This document shows, in pieces, positions 43,070 through 52,616 of a DNA stretch of 60,775 nt. Origin of the DNA: JAWOFN01 sp046497505 [NCBI: bacterium] (lineage in GTDB: Bacteria > Blakebacterota > Blakebacteria > Blakebacterales); NCBI GenBank assembly GCA_046497505.1, contig JAWOFN010000125.1:1-60775 (forward strand). Reading direction: 5' to 3'. Below the pieces are notes generated by a model that made no database searches, was not told the origin of the DNA, and saw only the letters and a list, made by a program, of their open reading frames with translations. The position numbers and the translations under genes were made by a program. Every line of letters starts with the position of its first letter. Position 1 is the first letter of the stretch.

Positions 43070-44053
43070 TCAGAAGCCCAGTACCTCCCGGGCCGCATTG
43101 AGGATCCGGTCCTCACCGGGGAGGTACTCCTCTTCCCGGCTGAAGAGGGGGACCTGGATGTCGTACCCGGTCACCCGGGCCACCGGGGCCTCGAGCCAGA
43201 GCAGGCACTGGTCGTTGATCCGGGCCACGATCTCCGAGCCCAACCCCAGGCTGCGGGGTGCTTCGTGCACGACCACGGCCCGGCCCGTCTTCTTCACCGA
43301 CTCGATGACCGTCCCGCTGTCCATGGGTGAGAGGGTCACCAGGTCGATGACCTCCGCGCTCACCCCGTCCTCCTCGGCCAGCGTCTCGGCCGCTTCCAGC
43401 GACCGGGGGAGCATGGCCCCGTAGGAGATGATGACGAGGTCCTCACCCTCCCGGACGATGTCCGCCTTCCCCAGCTCAGCGGGGGTGTCGGCCTCCTCGG
43501 GGACCTCCTCCTTGCCGTGGCGGTAGAGCGCCTTCGGTTCCAGGAAGATCACCGGGTCCGGGTCCCTCAGAGCAGCGAGGAGCAGGTCGTGCGCCTTCCG
43601 GGGAGAGGACGGCACCACCACCTTGATGCCGGGGGTGTGGATGTAGTAGGTCTCCCGGCTCTCGCTGTGGTGCTCCAGGGCGTGCACTCCGGCCCCATAG
43701 GGGATCCTGACCACCAGGGGGACGGTGAAGCGTCCCTGGGTCCGCTTGCGGAAGCGGGCGACATGGTTCTCGATATGATAGAAGCCGTGGTAGGAGAACC
43801 CCATGAACTGGAGCTCCGCCACGGGACGGAAGCCGGCGATGGCCAGCCCCGTCGCGGTGCCGATGATGCCCGCCTCGGCCAGGGGGGTGTCGAAGACCCG
43901 CTGGTCCCCGAACTCGTCGATGAGCCCGTCGGTGACCCGGAACACGCCCCCATCCACACCCACGTCCTCACCCATCACCAGGACCTTCTCGTTCCGGCGC
44001 ATCTCCTCGAACAGGGTGGTGTTGATGGCCTGCACCATGGTCATCTCAGGCAT
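43070..44053 (-). CDS. 2-oxoacid dehydrogenase E1 beta (second, intact copy)
   Basis: A ~327-residue transketolase-like beta subunit, complete: MVQAINTTLFEEMRRNEKV, MGEDVGVDGGVFRVTDGL, DTPLAEAGIIGTATGLA, YHGFYHIENHVARFRKRT, EVIDLVTLSPMDSGTVIE, VVVHEAPRSLGLGSEI and a C-terminus LGF. The HEAPR block and following ~60 residues are precisely what the copy at 9.2 kb lacks. Sequence style (EGIDIPE in the alpha partner, YYIHTPGIKV here) is closer to branched-chain than to pyruvate enzymes. ATG 44053 overlaps the alpha gene by eight bases. Confidence 0.93.
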   Translation of the reverse strand: MPEMTMVQAINTTLFEEMRRNEKVLVMGEDVGVDGGVFRVTDGLIDEFGDQRVFDTPLAEAGIIGTATGLAIAGFRPVAELQFMGFSYHGFYHIENHVARFRKRTQGRFTVPLVVRIPYGAGVHALEHHSESRETYYIHTPGIKVVVPSSPRKAHDLLLAALRDPDPVIFLEPKALYRHGKEEVPEEADTPAELGKADIVREGEDLVIISYGAMLPRSLEAAETLAEEDGVSAEVIDLVTLSPMDSGTVIESVKKTGRAVVVHEAPRSLGLGSEIVARINDQCLLWLEAPVARVTGYDIQVPLFSREEEYLPGEDRILNAAREVLGF

Positions 44054-45173
44054 GGGAACCACCCTTCGGACGGATGACGCCCTCCCCGGTCATCTCCACG
44101 CCGTTCAGGAACTCCTCACGCTGCCGGGCGGTGTAGGCGGGGAGCTCGGAGAGGGCGTAAGCGAACATGTCGGGACGATCGGCGTCCAGCTCCTCCTTCT
44201 TCTCCTCGTACCGCTTCACCGCCTCGCGGACCTCCTCCTCGACTTCTTCGGCCCATCCCTGGTCCTCCTCCTCGGTGAGATGGTCCCGGGAGATGAGGTA
44301 GTCCCTGAGCCGGGGCAGCGGGTCCCGTTCCTCCCAATCCCTCACCTCGCCCTCCTCGCGGTACTTCTTCGGGTCGTCCGCGGTGGTATGGACCGAGAGA
44401 CGGTAGGTCACCGCCTCGATGAGCGCCGGACCGTCGCCGCCCCGGGCCCGGTCCACCGCCTCCTTCGTCGCCGCGTACACGGCCAGCAGGTCGTTGCCGT
44501 CCACCTGGATTCCGGGCATCCCATAGGCGATGGCCTTCTGGGCGATGGTCTTCGCCCGGGTCTGCCGGCTGCGCGGGACGCTGATGGCGAAGTGGTTGTT
44601 CTGACAGATGAAGATGGTCGGGGTCTGGAAGACCATGGCCCAGTTCCACGCCTCGTGCAGGTCCCCTTCCGAAGTCGCCCCGTCACCGAAGTAGGTGATG
44701 GCCACCGTGTCCTCACCGGAGAGCTTCGAGGCCCATGAGAGCCCCACCGCGTGCAGGGGCTGGCTCCCGACCGGGATGGCGATGGGCAGGTCCCGGGTTC
44801 CCTCGGGGATATCGATTCCCTCCTCGTAGCCAGCGGCGTAGAGGAGGTCGTCCTCGATCTTCGCCCCCCGCCACATGGCGGCGGCGGTCTCCCGGAAGGC
44901 GGGGACGAACCAGTCGTCCTCCCGCAGGGCGTAGATGCTGCCCAGCTGGGCGGCTTCCTGACCCTTCACCGGTGCGAACGTGCCGATACGTCCCTGGCGC
45001 TGCATGCGCAGCCGGGTCTCGTCGTACCGGCGGGTCAGGAGCATCATCCGGTAGATCTTCCTGAGGTCCTCCTCGGGGATCTCCGGATCGAGCTCCTCGT
45101 CGAGACCGCCCTCCTCGTCCAGGATGGAGAGGTAGGTGATCTCCTGCTCAAGGTCGATGACCTCTCTGGGAAT
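44046..45173 (-). CDS. 2-oxoacid dehydrogenase E1 alpha (second, intact copy)
   Basis: A thiamine-diphosphate alpha subunit with QRQGRIGTFAPVKGQEAAQLG, FGDGATSEGDLHEAWNWA and CQNNHFAISVPR, then TYRLSVHTTADDPKKY and the heterotetramer-forming tail. The first ATG (45047) would begin inside the conserved region: coding clearly extends upstream (PEIPEEDLRKIYR, then VIDLEQEITYLSILDEE). In that extension there is no ATG, GTG or TTG; the only start with a Shine-Dalgarno (GGGAGG, seven bases away) is ATT at 45173, chosen here, giving ~375 residues. No E2 or E3 gene is adjacent, so it may share those at 6.5-9.2 kb. Confidence 0.9.
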   Translation of the reverse strand: MPREVIDLEQEITYLSILDEEGGLDEELDPEIPEEDLRKIYRMMLLTRRYDETRLRMQRQGRIGTFAPVKGQEAAQLGSIYALREDDWFVPAFRETAAAMWRGAKIEDDLLYAAGYEEGIDIPEGTRDLPIAIPVGSQPLHAVGLSWASKLSGEDTVAITYFGDGATSEGDLHEAWNWAMVFQTPTIFICQNNHFAISVPRSRQTRAKTIAQKAIAYGMPGIQVDGNDLLAVYAATKEAVDRARGGDGPALIEAVTYRLSVHTTADDPKKYREEGEVRDWEERDPLPRLRDYLISRDHLTEEEDQGWAEEVEEEVREAVKRYEEKKEELDADRPDMFAYALSELPAYTARQREEFLNGVEMTGEGVIRPKGGSHA

Positions 45174-45254
45174 GGCGCTGCCCTCCCTGTCTGCGGATGT
45201 CGTCGTACGGGGAGACCGTGTCCGTATCCCCGCGCGGTCCCGGCCAAGTCGACC

Positions 45255-45283
45255 AATCTATGTCGCCGGAAGGGGGAACCCAA
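45255..45283 (-). promoter_or_regulatory. Promoter of the second E1alpha/E1beta operon
   Basis: Minus strand TTGGGT (45278-45283), 17-bp spacer, TAGATT (45255-45260), giving a ~75-base leader to the ATT start. Confidence 0.5.
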
Positions 45284-45307
45284 GTCCTTCCGACACTCCC
45301 CTGAAGA

Positions 45308-46147
45308 TCAGAAATTCAGGACCAGCGAGGTGGTGAAGAGCGTGTCCAGTTTCTCCAGCTGGACCCTGGCCGTCTCCCCGGGAGGCAGCAGCCCTTCCGG
45401 GTCGTCGACCGCCACGAAAGAGGGCCGGTTGTCGAATATCCACTTCAGGCCCACCTTCAAAGCGAGCTTCTGGCTCACCCTGACCTGCACACTGGAGTCC
45501 ATATCCGCCCGGAAATCCTCGGTCTCCTGCAGGTTCGCGTCCAGTTCCAGGACGTTCTCGAAATCGGCTGTATCGGTGAGGCGCCGGGCGTATTCCCATG
45601 AGAGGCGCGCGCCGGCGAAGGTGCTGGGTTCGGAGGAGAGCAGGTCCTCCTGCCGGGTGAAGGTGGCCGCATACTCGGTACGGAAGCGGTGACCGGGCTC
45701 CTCGAACCAGGTGGTCCCGAGACCTCCCGCCGCGATGTACCGGTTATCGAAACCGGCGAAACGATTCCGCTTCCAGGATACCCCGCCATACCAGAACATG
45801 TGCTCGGAGAGGGTCCGGCTGTAGCGGGTGCTCATCCCGTAGTTCTCGGCTGAGAGCCGGGTATCGCTCCACGTGGAGACCTCCACCGGCGGGCCGGCCG
45901 CGGTCACCACCCGGGTCTGGGTGGTGCTCTCCGCCCTGATTCCGCTGAACCGCATCTCGAACTCCGCCGAGGGCCACCTGCGCACCATCTTGTTGCTGAA
46001 CCCCAGGGTGGCGGACTGGGCGTTCCCCGCGGTCACCACGTAACTGAGTTCCGCCGTATCCGACCACCCCGTCTCCTGGGCACCCGCCGCCCCGGCCAAA
46101 GCCAGCAGACAGGCCGTCATCCCCGCGATCCTGCATGCGCTCCTCAT
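45308..46147 (-). CDS. DUF481 family outer-membrane protein
   Basis: A 279-residue protein with signal peptide (MTACLLALAGAAGAQ) and a beta-strand-rich body ending in aromatic/aliphatic LVLNF, the usual outer-membrane C-terminus. Segments such as WSDTAELSYVVTAGNAQSAT, SRTLSEHMFWYGGVSWKRN and LSWEYARRLTDTADFENVLE are typical of DUF481, a salt-stress-associated porin-like family of unknown function. AGGAGGAG upstream of the ATG. Followed by the E1 alpha promoter region. Confidence 0.88.
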   Translation of the reverse strand: MRSACRIAGMTACLLALAGAAGAQETGWSDTAELSYVVTAGNAQSATLGFSNKMVRRWPSAEFEMRFSGIRAESTTQTRVVTAAGPPVEVSTWSDTRLSAENYGMSTRYSRTLSEHMFWYGGVSWKRNRFAGFDNRYIAAGGLGTTWFEEPGHRFRTEYAATFTRQEDLLSSEPSTFAGARLSWEYARRLTDTADFENVLELDANLQETEDFRADMDSSVQVRVSQKLALKVGLKWIFDNRPSFVAVDDPEGLLPPGETARVQLEKLDTLFTTSLVLNF

Positions 46148-46220
46148 TTCCGGCGTTCTCCTCCTGATCGGTCGTCTGCCCGCCCCGCGGGACCTTCCCC
46201 CGGAGGTGGTCCTCCCGGGG

Positions 46221-47867
46221 TCAATCCCGGGGGGTCAGTCCCAGTACATCCAGACCCTGTTCGAAGGTCACGTCCACGGGGATCCCCTCGGCGGCCAGGC
46301 GGTCGAGGTCGGTCCGCAGCTGTCCGCCCATCACCCCGTAGCGTTCCATGAAGTCCTTCACCCCCTGGTAGTCGCCGTCCCCCTGGAACCGCAGGATCCG
46401 CTCCGATAGGGCGTTCATCGCCTCCCGGGTCCGCGGGAGGTCCACCCGATAGGTGCCGCTCTTCCCGTCCCGCTGGAAGGCCCCCATCTCCTTGAAGTAG
46501 TTGAACCGTGCCAGGTTGGCCCGCCCGTGTGCGCTGGATGCGCCGAAGCGGATGCTCCGGAATATGCTGGCGAAGAAGGTGATGATGTTCGACTCGATGT
46601 CCGCGCCGGGCATCTCACCCATCTCCGCCAGCTGGGTCACCATGAAGAGACCCAGCACGTCCGCCTTCCCCTCTTCGAGGGCCGAGTACTGGTCCGCCAG
46701 CGCCTCCCGCACCGTCCCCTCACCCCCCAGGGTGTGCTTGATCCCCAGCCCGTGGGCCACCTCGTGGAACATCGTGTTGGCGAAGAAGGCGTCGAAGGAG
46801 ACCTTGCCCCGCTGCTCCTCGTCGACCAGTACGCCCGCTATGGGGACCAGGATCCGGTCGAACTTGGCCCGCATGGCGTTCTTCAGCTGCAGGCGCCGGG
46901 TCCCCTTCTCCAGCTGGACCTGCTCGTCGTTGGGGAGGTTGATGGCGATGGTCTTCGAACCCGCGTTGGCGTCACCGGCATAGTAGATGGCGTCGTAGGC
47001 ACCCAGGTCCGATCCGGTGCCCGGCTCCTCCTGCTTGTACTCCGCCGGGACGGGGAGGCGCTGCTGCAGTTCGGGGAGGAGCTCGGCGTACCGGGCGAGG
47101 CGTGCGCTCCACTCCATGTCCTTCAGAAGCACGAACGCCTCATGGGCCGTCTTGAGGCCCATGAGCTGGTCCTCATAGTTCTCGATGGGGCCGACGACCA
47201 GTTCCAGCCGGTTGTCCTTCATCTCCATCCAGGCCATGTCGCTGGCCAGGTAGTCGTCGGTCCTGAGGGCCTCCGCCCGGAGCCGGAGATAGCGGGCGAG
47301 ATCCCTGCTCTCCGCCAGTGCGGCTGCTTCCTCCAGCAGCCGGGCGGCCCGAGCGGTCCATGCCGGCCACTGCTCATGGTAGGGGACGGCCGCCAGCATA
47401 CCCCTCTCATCCCGCCGGACCACCGTGTACTGACTCCGCAGGGCCTCGTCCTCCTCAGCGGCCTGCTCGAAGGCCTCCCGTGTGAGGTCAGGGGGGTAGA
47501 AGTTGGCCCCCGCCGGCTTCGGCCCCACCCCTCCGATGAAGGGCTCGTCCCCGTTCAGCCGGTCCCAGGGACCGTAGTTGATCTCCGCGAACCGGCGTAC
47601 CCGCTCGTCATCGATCGCGGCCAAGAGGGAGTCCCGGTCCCCGTAGGCCTGCTCCCAGAAGATGGCGTCCATGATCTCGGAGACCTCGATGAGGAGGGGG
47701 ATCATCTGACGCTGTGCCTGGCTCAGGTCGTCCAGCGGGACCTCGAGACGGAAGGATGTGTACTGATCCAGCCGCTCTTCGATGCTCATCTCGTCGTCTC
47801 CCGCGGTGCCGCACCCCGCCGCTGCCAGCAGCGCGGCGGCCAGCATGATGCTCACGGATCGTCTCAT
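46221..47867 (-). CDS. M49-like zinc dipeptidyl-peptidase lipoprotein
   Basis: A 548-residue exported lipoprotein (LLAAAGC cleavage site at about residue 19). The catalytic region has HEVAHGLG (HExxH, zinc and general base) and LEEGKADVLGLFMV (ExxxAD, third ligand), the two motifs of peptidase family M49 (dipeptidyl peptidase III) in its bacterial form; the canonical M49 motif is HExxGH, here HEVAHG, so the family call is by overall pattern. Middle segments AYDAIYYAGDANAGSKTIAINLPND and RKxx-rich regions fit. It should trim peptides in the periplasm. Promoter TTGGTC-17-TACTAT at 47918-47946. Confidence 0.82.
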   Translation of the reverse strand: MRRSVSIMLAAALLAAAGCGTAGDDEMSIEERLDQYTSFRLEVPLDDLSQAQRQMIPLLIEVSEIMDAIFWEQAYGDRDSLLAAIDDERVRRFAEINYGPWDRLNGDEPFIGGVGPKPAGANFYPPDLTREAFEQAAEEDEALRSQYTVVRRDERGMLAAVPYHEQWPAWTARAARLLEEAAALAESRDLARYLRLRAEALRTDDYLASDMAWMEMKDNRLELVVGPIENYEDQLMGLKTAHEAFVLLKDMEWSARLARYAELLPELQQRLPVPAEYKQEEPGTGSDLGAYDAIYYAGDANAGSKTIAINLPNDEQVQLEKGTRRLQLKNAMRAKFDRILVPIAGVLVDEEQRGKVSFDAFFANTMFHEVAHGLGIKHTLGGEGTVREALADQYSALEEGKADVLGLFMVTQLAEMGEMPGADIESNIITFFASIFRSIRFGASSAHGRANLARFNYFKEMGAFQRDGKSGTYRVDLPRTREAMNALSERILRFQGDGDYQGVKDFMERYGVMGGQLRTDLDRLAAEGIPVDVTFEQGLDVLGLTPRD

Positions 47868-47917
47868 GATCGGCCCCCAGGGTGTCCGGTGAAGAGGTCC
47901 TCTCTCTCCGGGACTAT

Positions 47918-47946
47918 ATAGTACCGGTGGCGGTCGGACCGACCAA
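47918..47946 (-). promoter_or_regulatory. Promoter of the M49-like gene
   Basis: Minus strand TTGGTC (47941-47946), 17-bp spacer, TACTAT (47918-47923) inside the palindrome ACTATATAGT. Confidence 0.6.
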
Positions 47947-47949
47947 GAA

Positions 47950-48165
47950 TCACGGTCTCCCCCTCTCGACCCCTGCCCGCACCACCCGATCCCCCTGTCG
48001 TATGCGGTCCACCACGTCCAGGCCCTCGACCACCGACTGGAGGTCCGGCCGGTGCAGGAGACCGTCGCCCGGCCGGGTCGGCGGAGCGGGGGCCTCTCTG
48101 CCGCAGCCGACCACCGCGGCGGGGATGATGAGGAAGAGCATGTGCGCCGCGATTCGTCTCTTCAT
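47950..48165 (-). pseudogene. Cyclophilin-type peptidylprolyl isomerase lipoprotein, core deleted
   Basis: The 71-residue product begins as a lipoprotein (HMLFLIIPAAVVGCGREAP) and ends like a cyclophilin C-terminus: VVEGLDVVDRIRQGDRVVRA corresponds to the last strand and helix of the fold. The ~130-residue catalytic core with the FHR and QGGD motifs is missing between GLLHRPDLQ and VVEGL (joint near 48033-48045). The reading frame is kept. GGGAGG precedes the ATG at 48165. The parent protein would have been a periplasmic proline isomerase; what is left cannot be one. Confidence 0.7.
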
Positions 48166-48206
48166 GGGTCCTCCCGAGGCCGCTCCGCTCCCCAACCGAC
48201 GTGTCG

Positions 48207-48235
48207 TTGCCAGCGGCCCGCCGAATCGGTATCTC
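48207..48235 (+). promoter_or_regulatory. Promoter of the glutamate dehydrogenase gene
   Basis: TTGCCA (48207-48212), 17-bp spacer, TATCTC (48230-48235), then a ~55-base leader with GAGGAG. Confidence 0.55.
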
Positions 48236-48293
48236 TACACACTCTGGACCCCCTCGCCGGTACGGGACGATCCCGCAGACAACGAGGAGTCGG

Positions 48294-49718
<1,425 letters not shown>

Positions 49719-49923
49719 GTCCCCTGCCGCGGCGAGGGCCCTCCGGCGGTCGGCGTCGGCCGGCCGGGTCCGTCCGGGGACGGTTCGCACTGGCATCCGG
49801 CAGCGATGCTGGACATAGTGTGCGGAACCGCTGGCCGGTCCTTCACCGGTCGGCAGGATGATGCGTGCATATGGCCCCCAGCGGCCCGAGCGGATACGGA
49901 CCCCAGGCACGAGGTAGAACCTG

Positions 49924-51471
49924 ATGGCCGAGCAGGAACAGACCCCCACACGCGTACCCTTCATGACGCGGGCCCTGGGCGGGATCGAGCGGGTGGGCAA
50001 CGCCCTTCCGCATCCCGGGACCCTCTTCGCCCTCATGGCCCTGGCCGTGATCCTCTTCTCCTGGGTGGCCGCCCAGATGCAGGTCTCGGTGATCCATCCC
50101 GGCACGGGAGAGACCATCGTACCGGTGAACCTGCTCTCCATCGAGGGTCTGCACCGCATCCTCATCCACATGGTGGACAACTTCACCGGTTTCGCCCCCC
50201 TGGGTACGGTGCTGGTGGCCATGCTGGGCATCGGCATCGCCGAGGGGAGCGGCCTCATAGGTACCGGCCTGCGGATGCTGGTCCTCTCCGCGCCGGAGCG
50301 GCTCCTCACCTTCGTCATCGTATTCGCCGGCGTGCTCTCCAACACGGCCAGCGAGATCGGCTACGTGCTCCTGGTCCCACTGGCCGCCGTGATCTTCCTG
50401 GCCGCCGGGCGGCATCCCATCGCGGGCCTGGCCGCCGCCTTCGCCGGCGTCTCCGGGGGCTATTCCGCCAACCTGCTCCTGGGCACCGTGGACCCCCTCC
50501 TGGCGGGGCTTTCCACCGAGGCGGCCCGGATCGTGGACCCCGGTTATTTCGTCGGAGCCGAAGCGAACTACTACTTCATGTTCGCCTCCACGTTCTTCAT
50601 CGCCGCGGCGGGTACGTGGGTCACCGAGAAGATCATCGTACCCCGTCTCGGGACGTACGAAGGGGACGTGGAGGCCGAGGATATCCACGACCTCACCGAC
50701 CAGGAGAAGCGCGGGCTCCGGTTCACCCTGGTCACCTTCCTGGTCATCGTCGTGCTGCTCCTGTGGGGGACCGTCCCTGCCGAGGGTTTCCTCCGCAACC
50801 CCGAGACCCTGAGCCTGATGGACTCCCCCTTCCTGAACGGGATCGTTGCGATGATCTTCATCATCTTCGGGGCGTGCGGGGTCGCCTACGGGATCGGGGC
50901 GGGCACCTACCAGAGCGACGCGGACGTCATGAAGGGGATGGCGAAGTCGATGGAGACCCTGGCCCTCTACATGGTCCTGGTCTTCTTCGCCGCCCAGTTC
51001 GTGGCCTACTTCAAGTGGACCAACCTGGGGCTGATCATCGCCGTGGAAGGGGCGTCGTTCCTTGAGGCGCTGAACCTCGGGGTGATCCCCACCATGATCC
51101 TCTTCGTGTTCATAGCCGGGTTCGTGAACCTCTTCATGGGGAGCGCCTCGGCCAAGTGGGCCATCCTCGCGCCGGTGTTCATCCCCATGTTCATGCTGCT
51201 GGGCTACTCACCCGAGTTCACCCAGGTGGCCTACCGCATCGGGGACTCCACGACCAACGTCATCGCACCCATGATGACCTACTTCGCCCTCATCGTGGCC
51301 TTCGTGGAGAAGTACGACGAGGAGGCGGGGATCGGGACCGTCATCGCCACGATGCTCCCCTACACCGTGGCCTTCATGGCCATATGGATCGTGATGCTGG
51401 TGGTCTGGATGATCTTCGGGATCCCGGTGGGCCCCGGCGCCGCCCTCTACATCCCCACACCCGCGGGCTGA
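49924..51471 (+). CDS. AbgT-family transporter (p-aminobenzoyl-glutamate / antimetabolite)
   Basis: A 515-residue inner-membrane protein with about eleven to twelve helices. AbgT features: [20 protein letters not shown] at the start, [58 protein letters not shown] and [11 protein letters not shown]. coli AbgT imports p-aminobenzoyl-glutamate; others export sulfonamides or take up peptides, so the substrate is open. GAGGT precedes the ATG. The 200-bp upstream gap has a CATAGT -10-like box at about 49814 and an ACCGG/CCGGT hairpin, no gene. Confidence 0.9.
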   Translation: MAEQEQTPTRVPFMTRALGGIERVGNALPHPGTLFALMALAVILFSWVAAQMQVSVIHPGTGETIVPVNLLSIEGLHRILIHMVDNFTGFAPLGTVLVAMLGIGIAEGSGLIGTGLRMLVLSAPERLLTFVIVFAGVLSNTASEIGYVLLVPLAAVIFLAAGRHPIAGLAAAFAGVSGGYSANLLLGTVDPLLAGLSTEAARIVDPGYFVGAEANYYFMFASTFFIAAAGTWVTEKIIVPRLGTYEGDVEAEDIHDLTDQEKRGLRFTLVTFLVIVVLLLWGTVPAEGFLRNPETLSLMDSPFLNGIVAMIFIIFGACGVAYGIGAGTYQSDADVMKGMAKSMETLALYMVLVFFAAQFVAYFKWTNLGLIIAVEGASFLEALNLGVIPTMILFVFIAGFVNLFMGSASAKWAILAPVFIPMFMLLGYSPEFTQVAYRIGDSTTNVIAPMMTYFALIVAFVEKYDEEAGIGTVIATMLPYTVAFMAIWIVMLVVWMIFGIPVGPGAALYIPTPAG

Positions 51472-51667
51472 GGGCCCGAGCGTATCGAAGAAGGCTTTGG
51501 ACGGGGCCACCTTGAGGCCCGGACTGCTGCTGAGGTGCCAGTAGGCGTGGGGCGGCCCTCCCGGTAGCGGGCGAACCTATGGGACGGATCGACGCAATCC
51601 AGGTCCCGGAACACTACCTGCTCGGTGGTCGGACGCAGTGCACCAAAGGTCCGCTGGAAGCTCTGTC
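51472..51667. other. Gap between abgT and vapC
   Basis: About 200 bp with no gene I can support and no clear terminator. Some frames look weakly coding, so a gene remnant is possible. Confidence 0.3.
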
Positions 51668-52063
51668 TCAGGGGGACAAGAAGAGTTCTTCCTTCAGCAG
51701 GGCCGAGTCGAAGGTGGCCAGAGCATCGCAGCCTGCCGCCCGTGCGTCTTCACGAATGAGATAATCGGCGAAATCTCCCTTACCGGCCTCGTACGCTCGC
51801 AGGGCCCGATGAAGCCGATCCGGCGCATTGAAAACAAGCTGACGCGAGGAAACCAGCTTCAAGAGGGCTTCGGCGACCTCTTTCCGGCCGAAACCGTACA
51901 CCGCACGCAGCACCCAGACGACCTCACAGAGCACGATCTCGGAGACGTGGAACCTCTCATCGCGTCTTTCGGTCTTCCGGACGAGCTGGACCCCTCTCTT
52001 GGTCTGCTCGGGATCGTCCTTTACGAGGATCCGCACGAGGACATTCGTGTCGAGCGCCGTCAC
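51668..52063 (-). CDS. vapC: PIN-domain toxin of a VapBC pair
   Basis: A 131-residue PIN nuclease. The acidic metal site is visible: D5 in ALDTNVLVRILVKDD, E in SEIVLCEVVWVL, D in KGDFADYLI and D in ALATFDSALLK. VapC toxins cut tRNA or rRNA when the antitoxin is lost. The ATG overlaps the vapB stop by four bases, the standard order antitoxin-toxin. Confidence 0.93.
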   Translation of the reverse strand: MTALDTNVLVRILVKDDPEQTKRGVQLVRKTERRDERFHVSEIVLCEVVWVLRAVYGFGRKEVAEALLKLVSSRQLVFNAPDRLHRALRAYEAGKGDFADYLIREDARAAGCDALATFDSALLKEELFLSP

Positions 52064-52323
52064 CGGCGGCCCGCCTTGCAGTGTGCTCTCGCTGCCTCCT
52101 GCTCCACACCTCGTTTCATGTCTTCGACCGAAGCGTGCCGACCCTCCGGCGGGGTGAGAATGCCCACCAGGTCCAGGAGGTCCACGGTATCAGGTCTCAG
52201 TTCTACGATCCCGTCTTCCCGCACGATGAACTCCACCCGGTCTCCGGCGTCCAGCCGAAGGGCATCCCGCACTTCCTTCGGGATGGTGACCTGACCCTTC
52301 GATGAAACCGTTGAATTGGGCAT
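52060..52323 (-). CDS. vapB: AbrB-like antitoxin of a VapBC pair
   Basis: An 87-residue protein with an N-terminal SpoVT/AbrB swapped-hairpin DNA-binding domain (TVSSKGQVTIPKEVRDALRL, GDRVEFIVREDGIVEL) and a C-terminal tail that should bind the toxin. A perfect Shine-Dalgarno TTAGGAGG precedes the ATG, and an imperfect palindrome over the -10 region (52341-52361) is the likely operator for autorepression. Confidence 0.92.
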   Translation of the reverse strand: MPNSTVSSKGQVTIPKEVRDALRLDAGDRVEFIVREDGIVELRPDTVDLLDLVGILTPPEGRHASVEDMKRGVEQEAARAHCKAGRR

Positions 52324-52340
52324 CTTTACCTCCTAATAAG

Positions 52341-52361
52341 TCCTTTACTATAGGGTAAGGA
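52341..52361 (-). promoter_or_regulatory. vapBC promoter and operator
   Basis: TCCTTTAC and GTAAGGA flank CTATAGG, so an imperfect palindrome is centred on the minus-strand TATAGT -10 box. This is where an AbrB-type antitoxin would repress its own operon. Confidence 0.55.
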
Positions 52362-52535
52362 ACTTCATTCTGAGAGGCAACTACCAGAGCCTGACCTGCC
52401 ACGGCACGAGCATCGTGGCTTTCGCGCCCTTCCACACCCACACCATCCGTCTGGGCGCGGTGAAGGACTGCTCCGACTGCCACGGCAACGAGGCGGTGAC
52501 TGACCGGTTCGACTCGCTGGCACCGGAGCAGGATG
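52361..52535 (+). pseudogene. Fragment of a multiheme cytochrome c
   Basis: An open plus-strand frame reads GNYQSLTCHGTSIVAFAPFH, then THTIRLGAVKDCSDCHGNEA, with one complete heme motif CSDCH (52469-52483) and a broken CHG before it. The spacing and the phrase AFAPFHTH-RLGAVKDC are typical of multiheme cytochromes. There is no start, and after ~60 residues the frame becomes featureless. It abuts the vapBC promoter, so the antitoxin module may have come in next to, or replaced, the rest of the gene. Confidence 0.6.
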
Positions 52536-52616
52536 GGGTCTACCCTCTTGGGTTCCCACATCCGTCCTCCTCCGCACCCTTCGGGTCCGGCGGAGAAAGC
52601 ATCATCCAGGAGGGAT

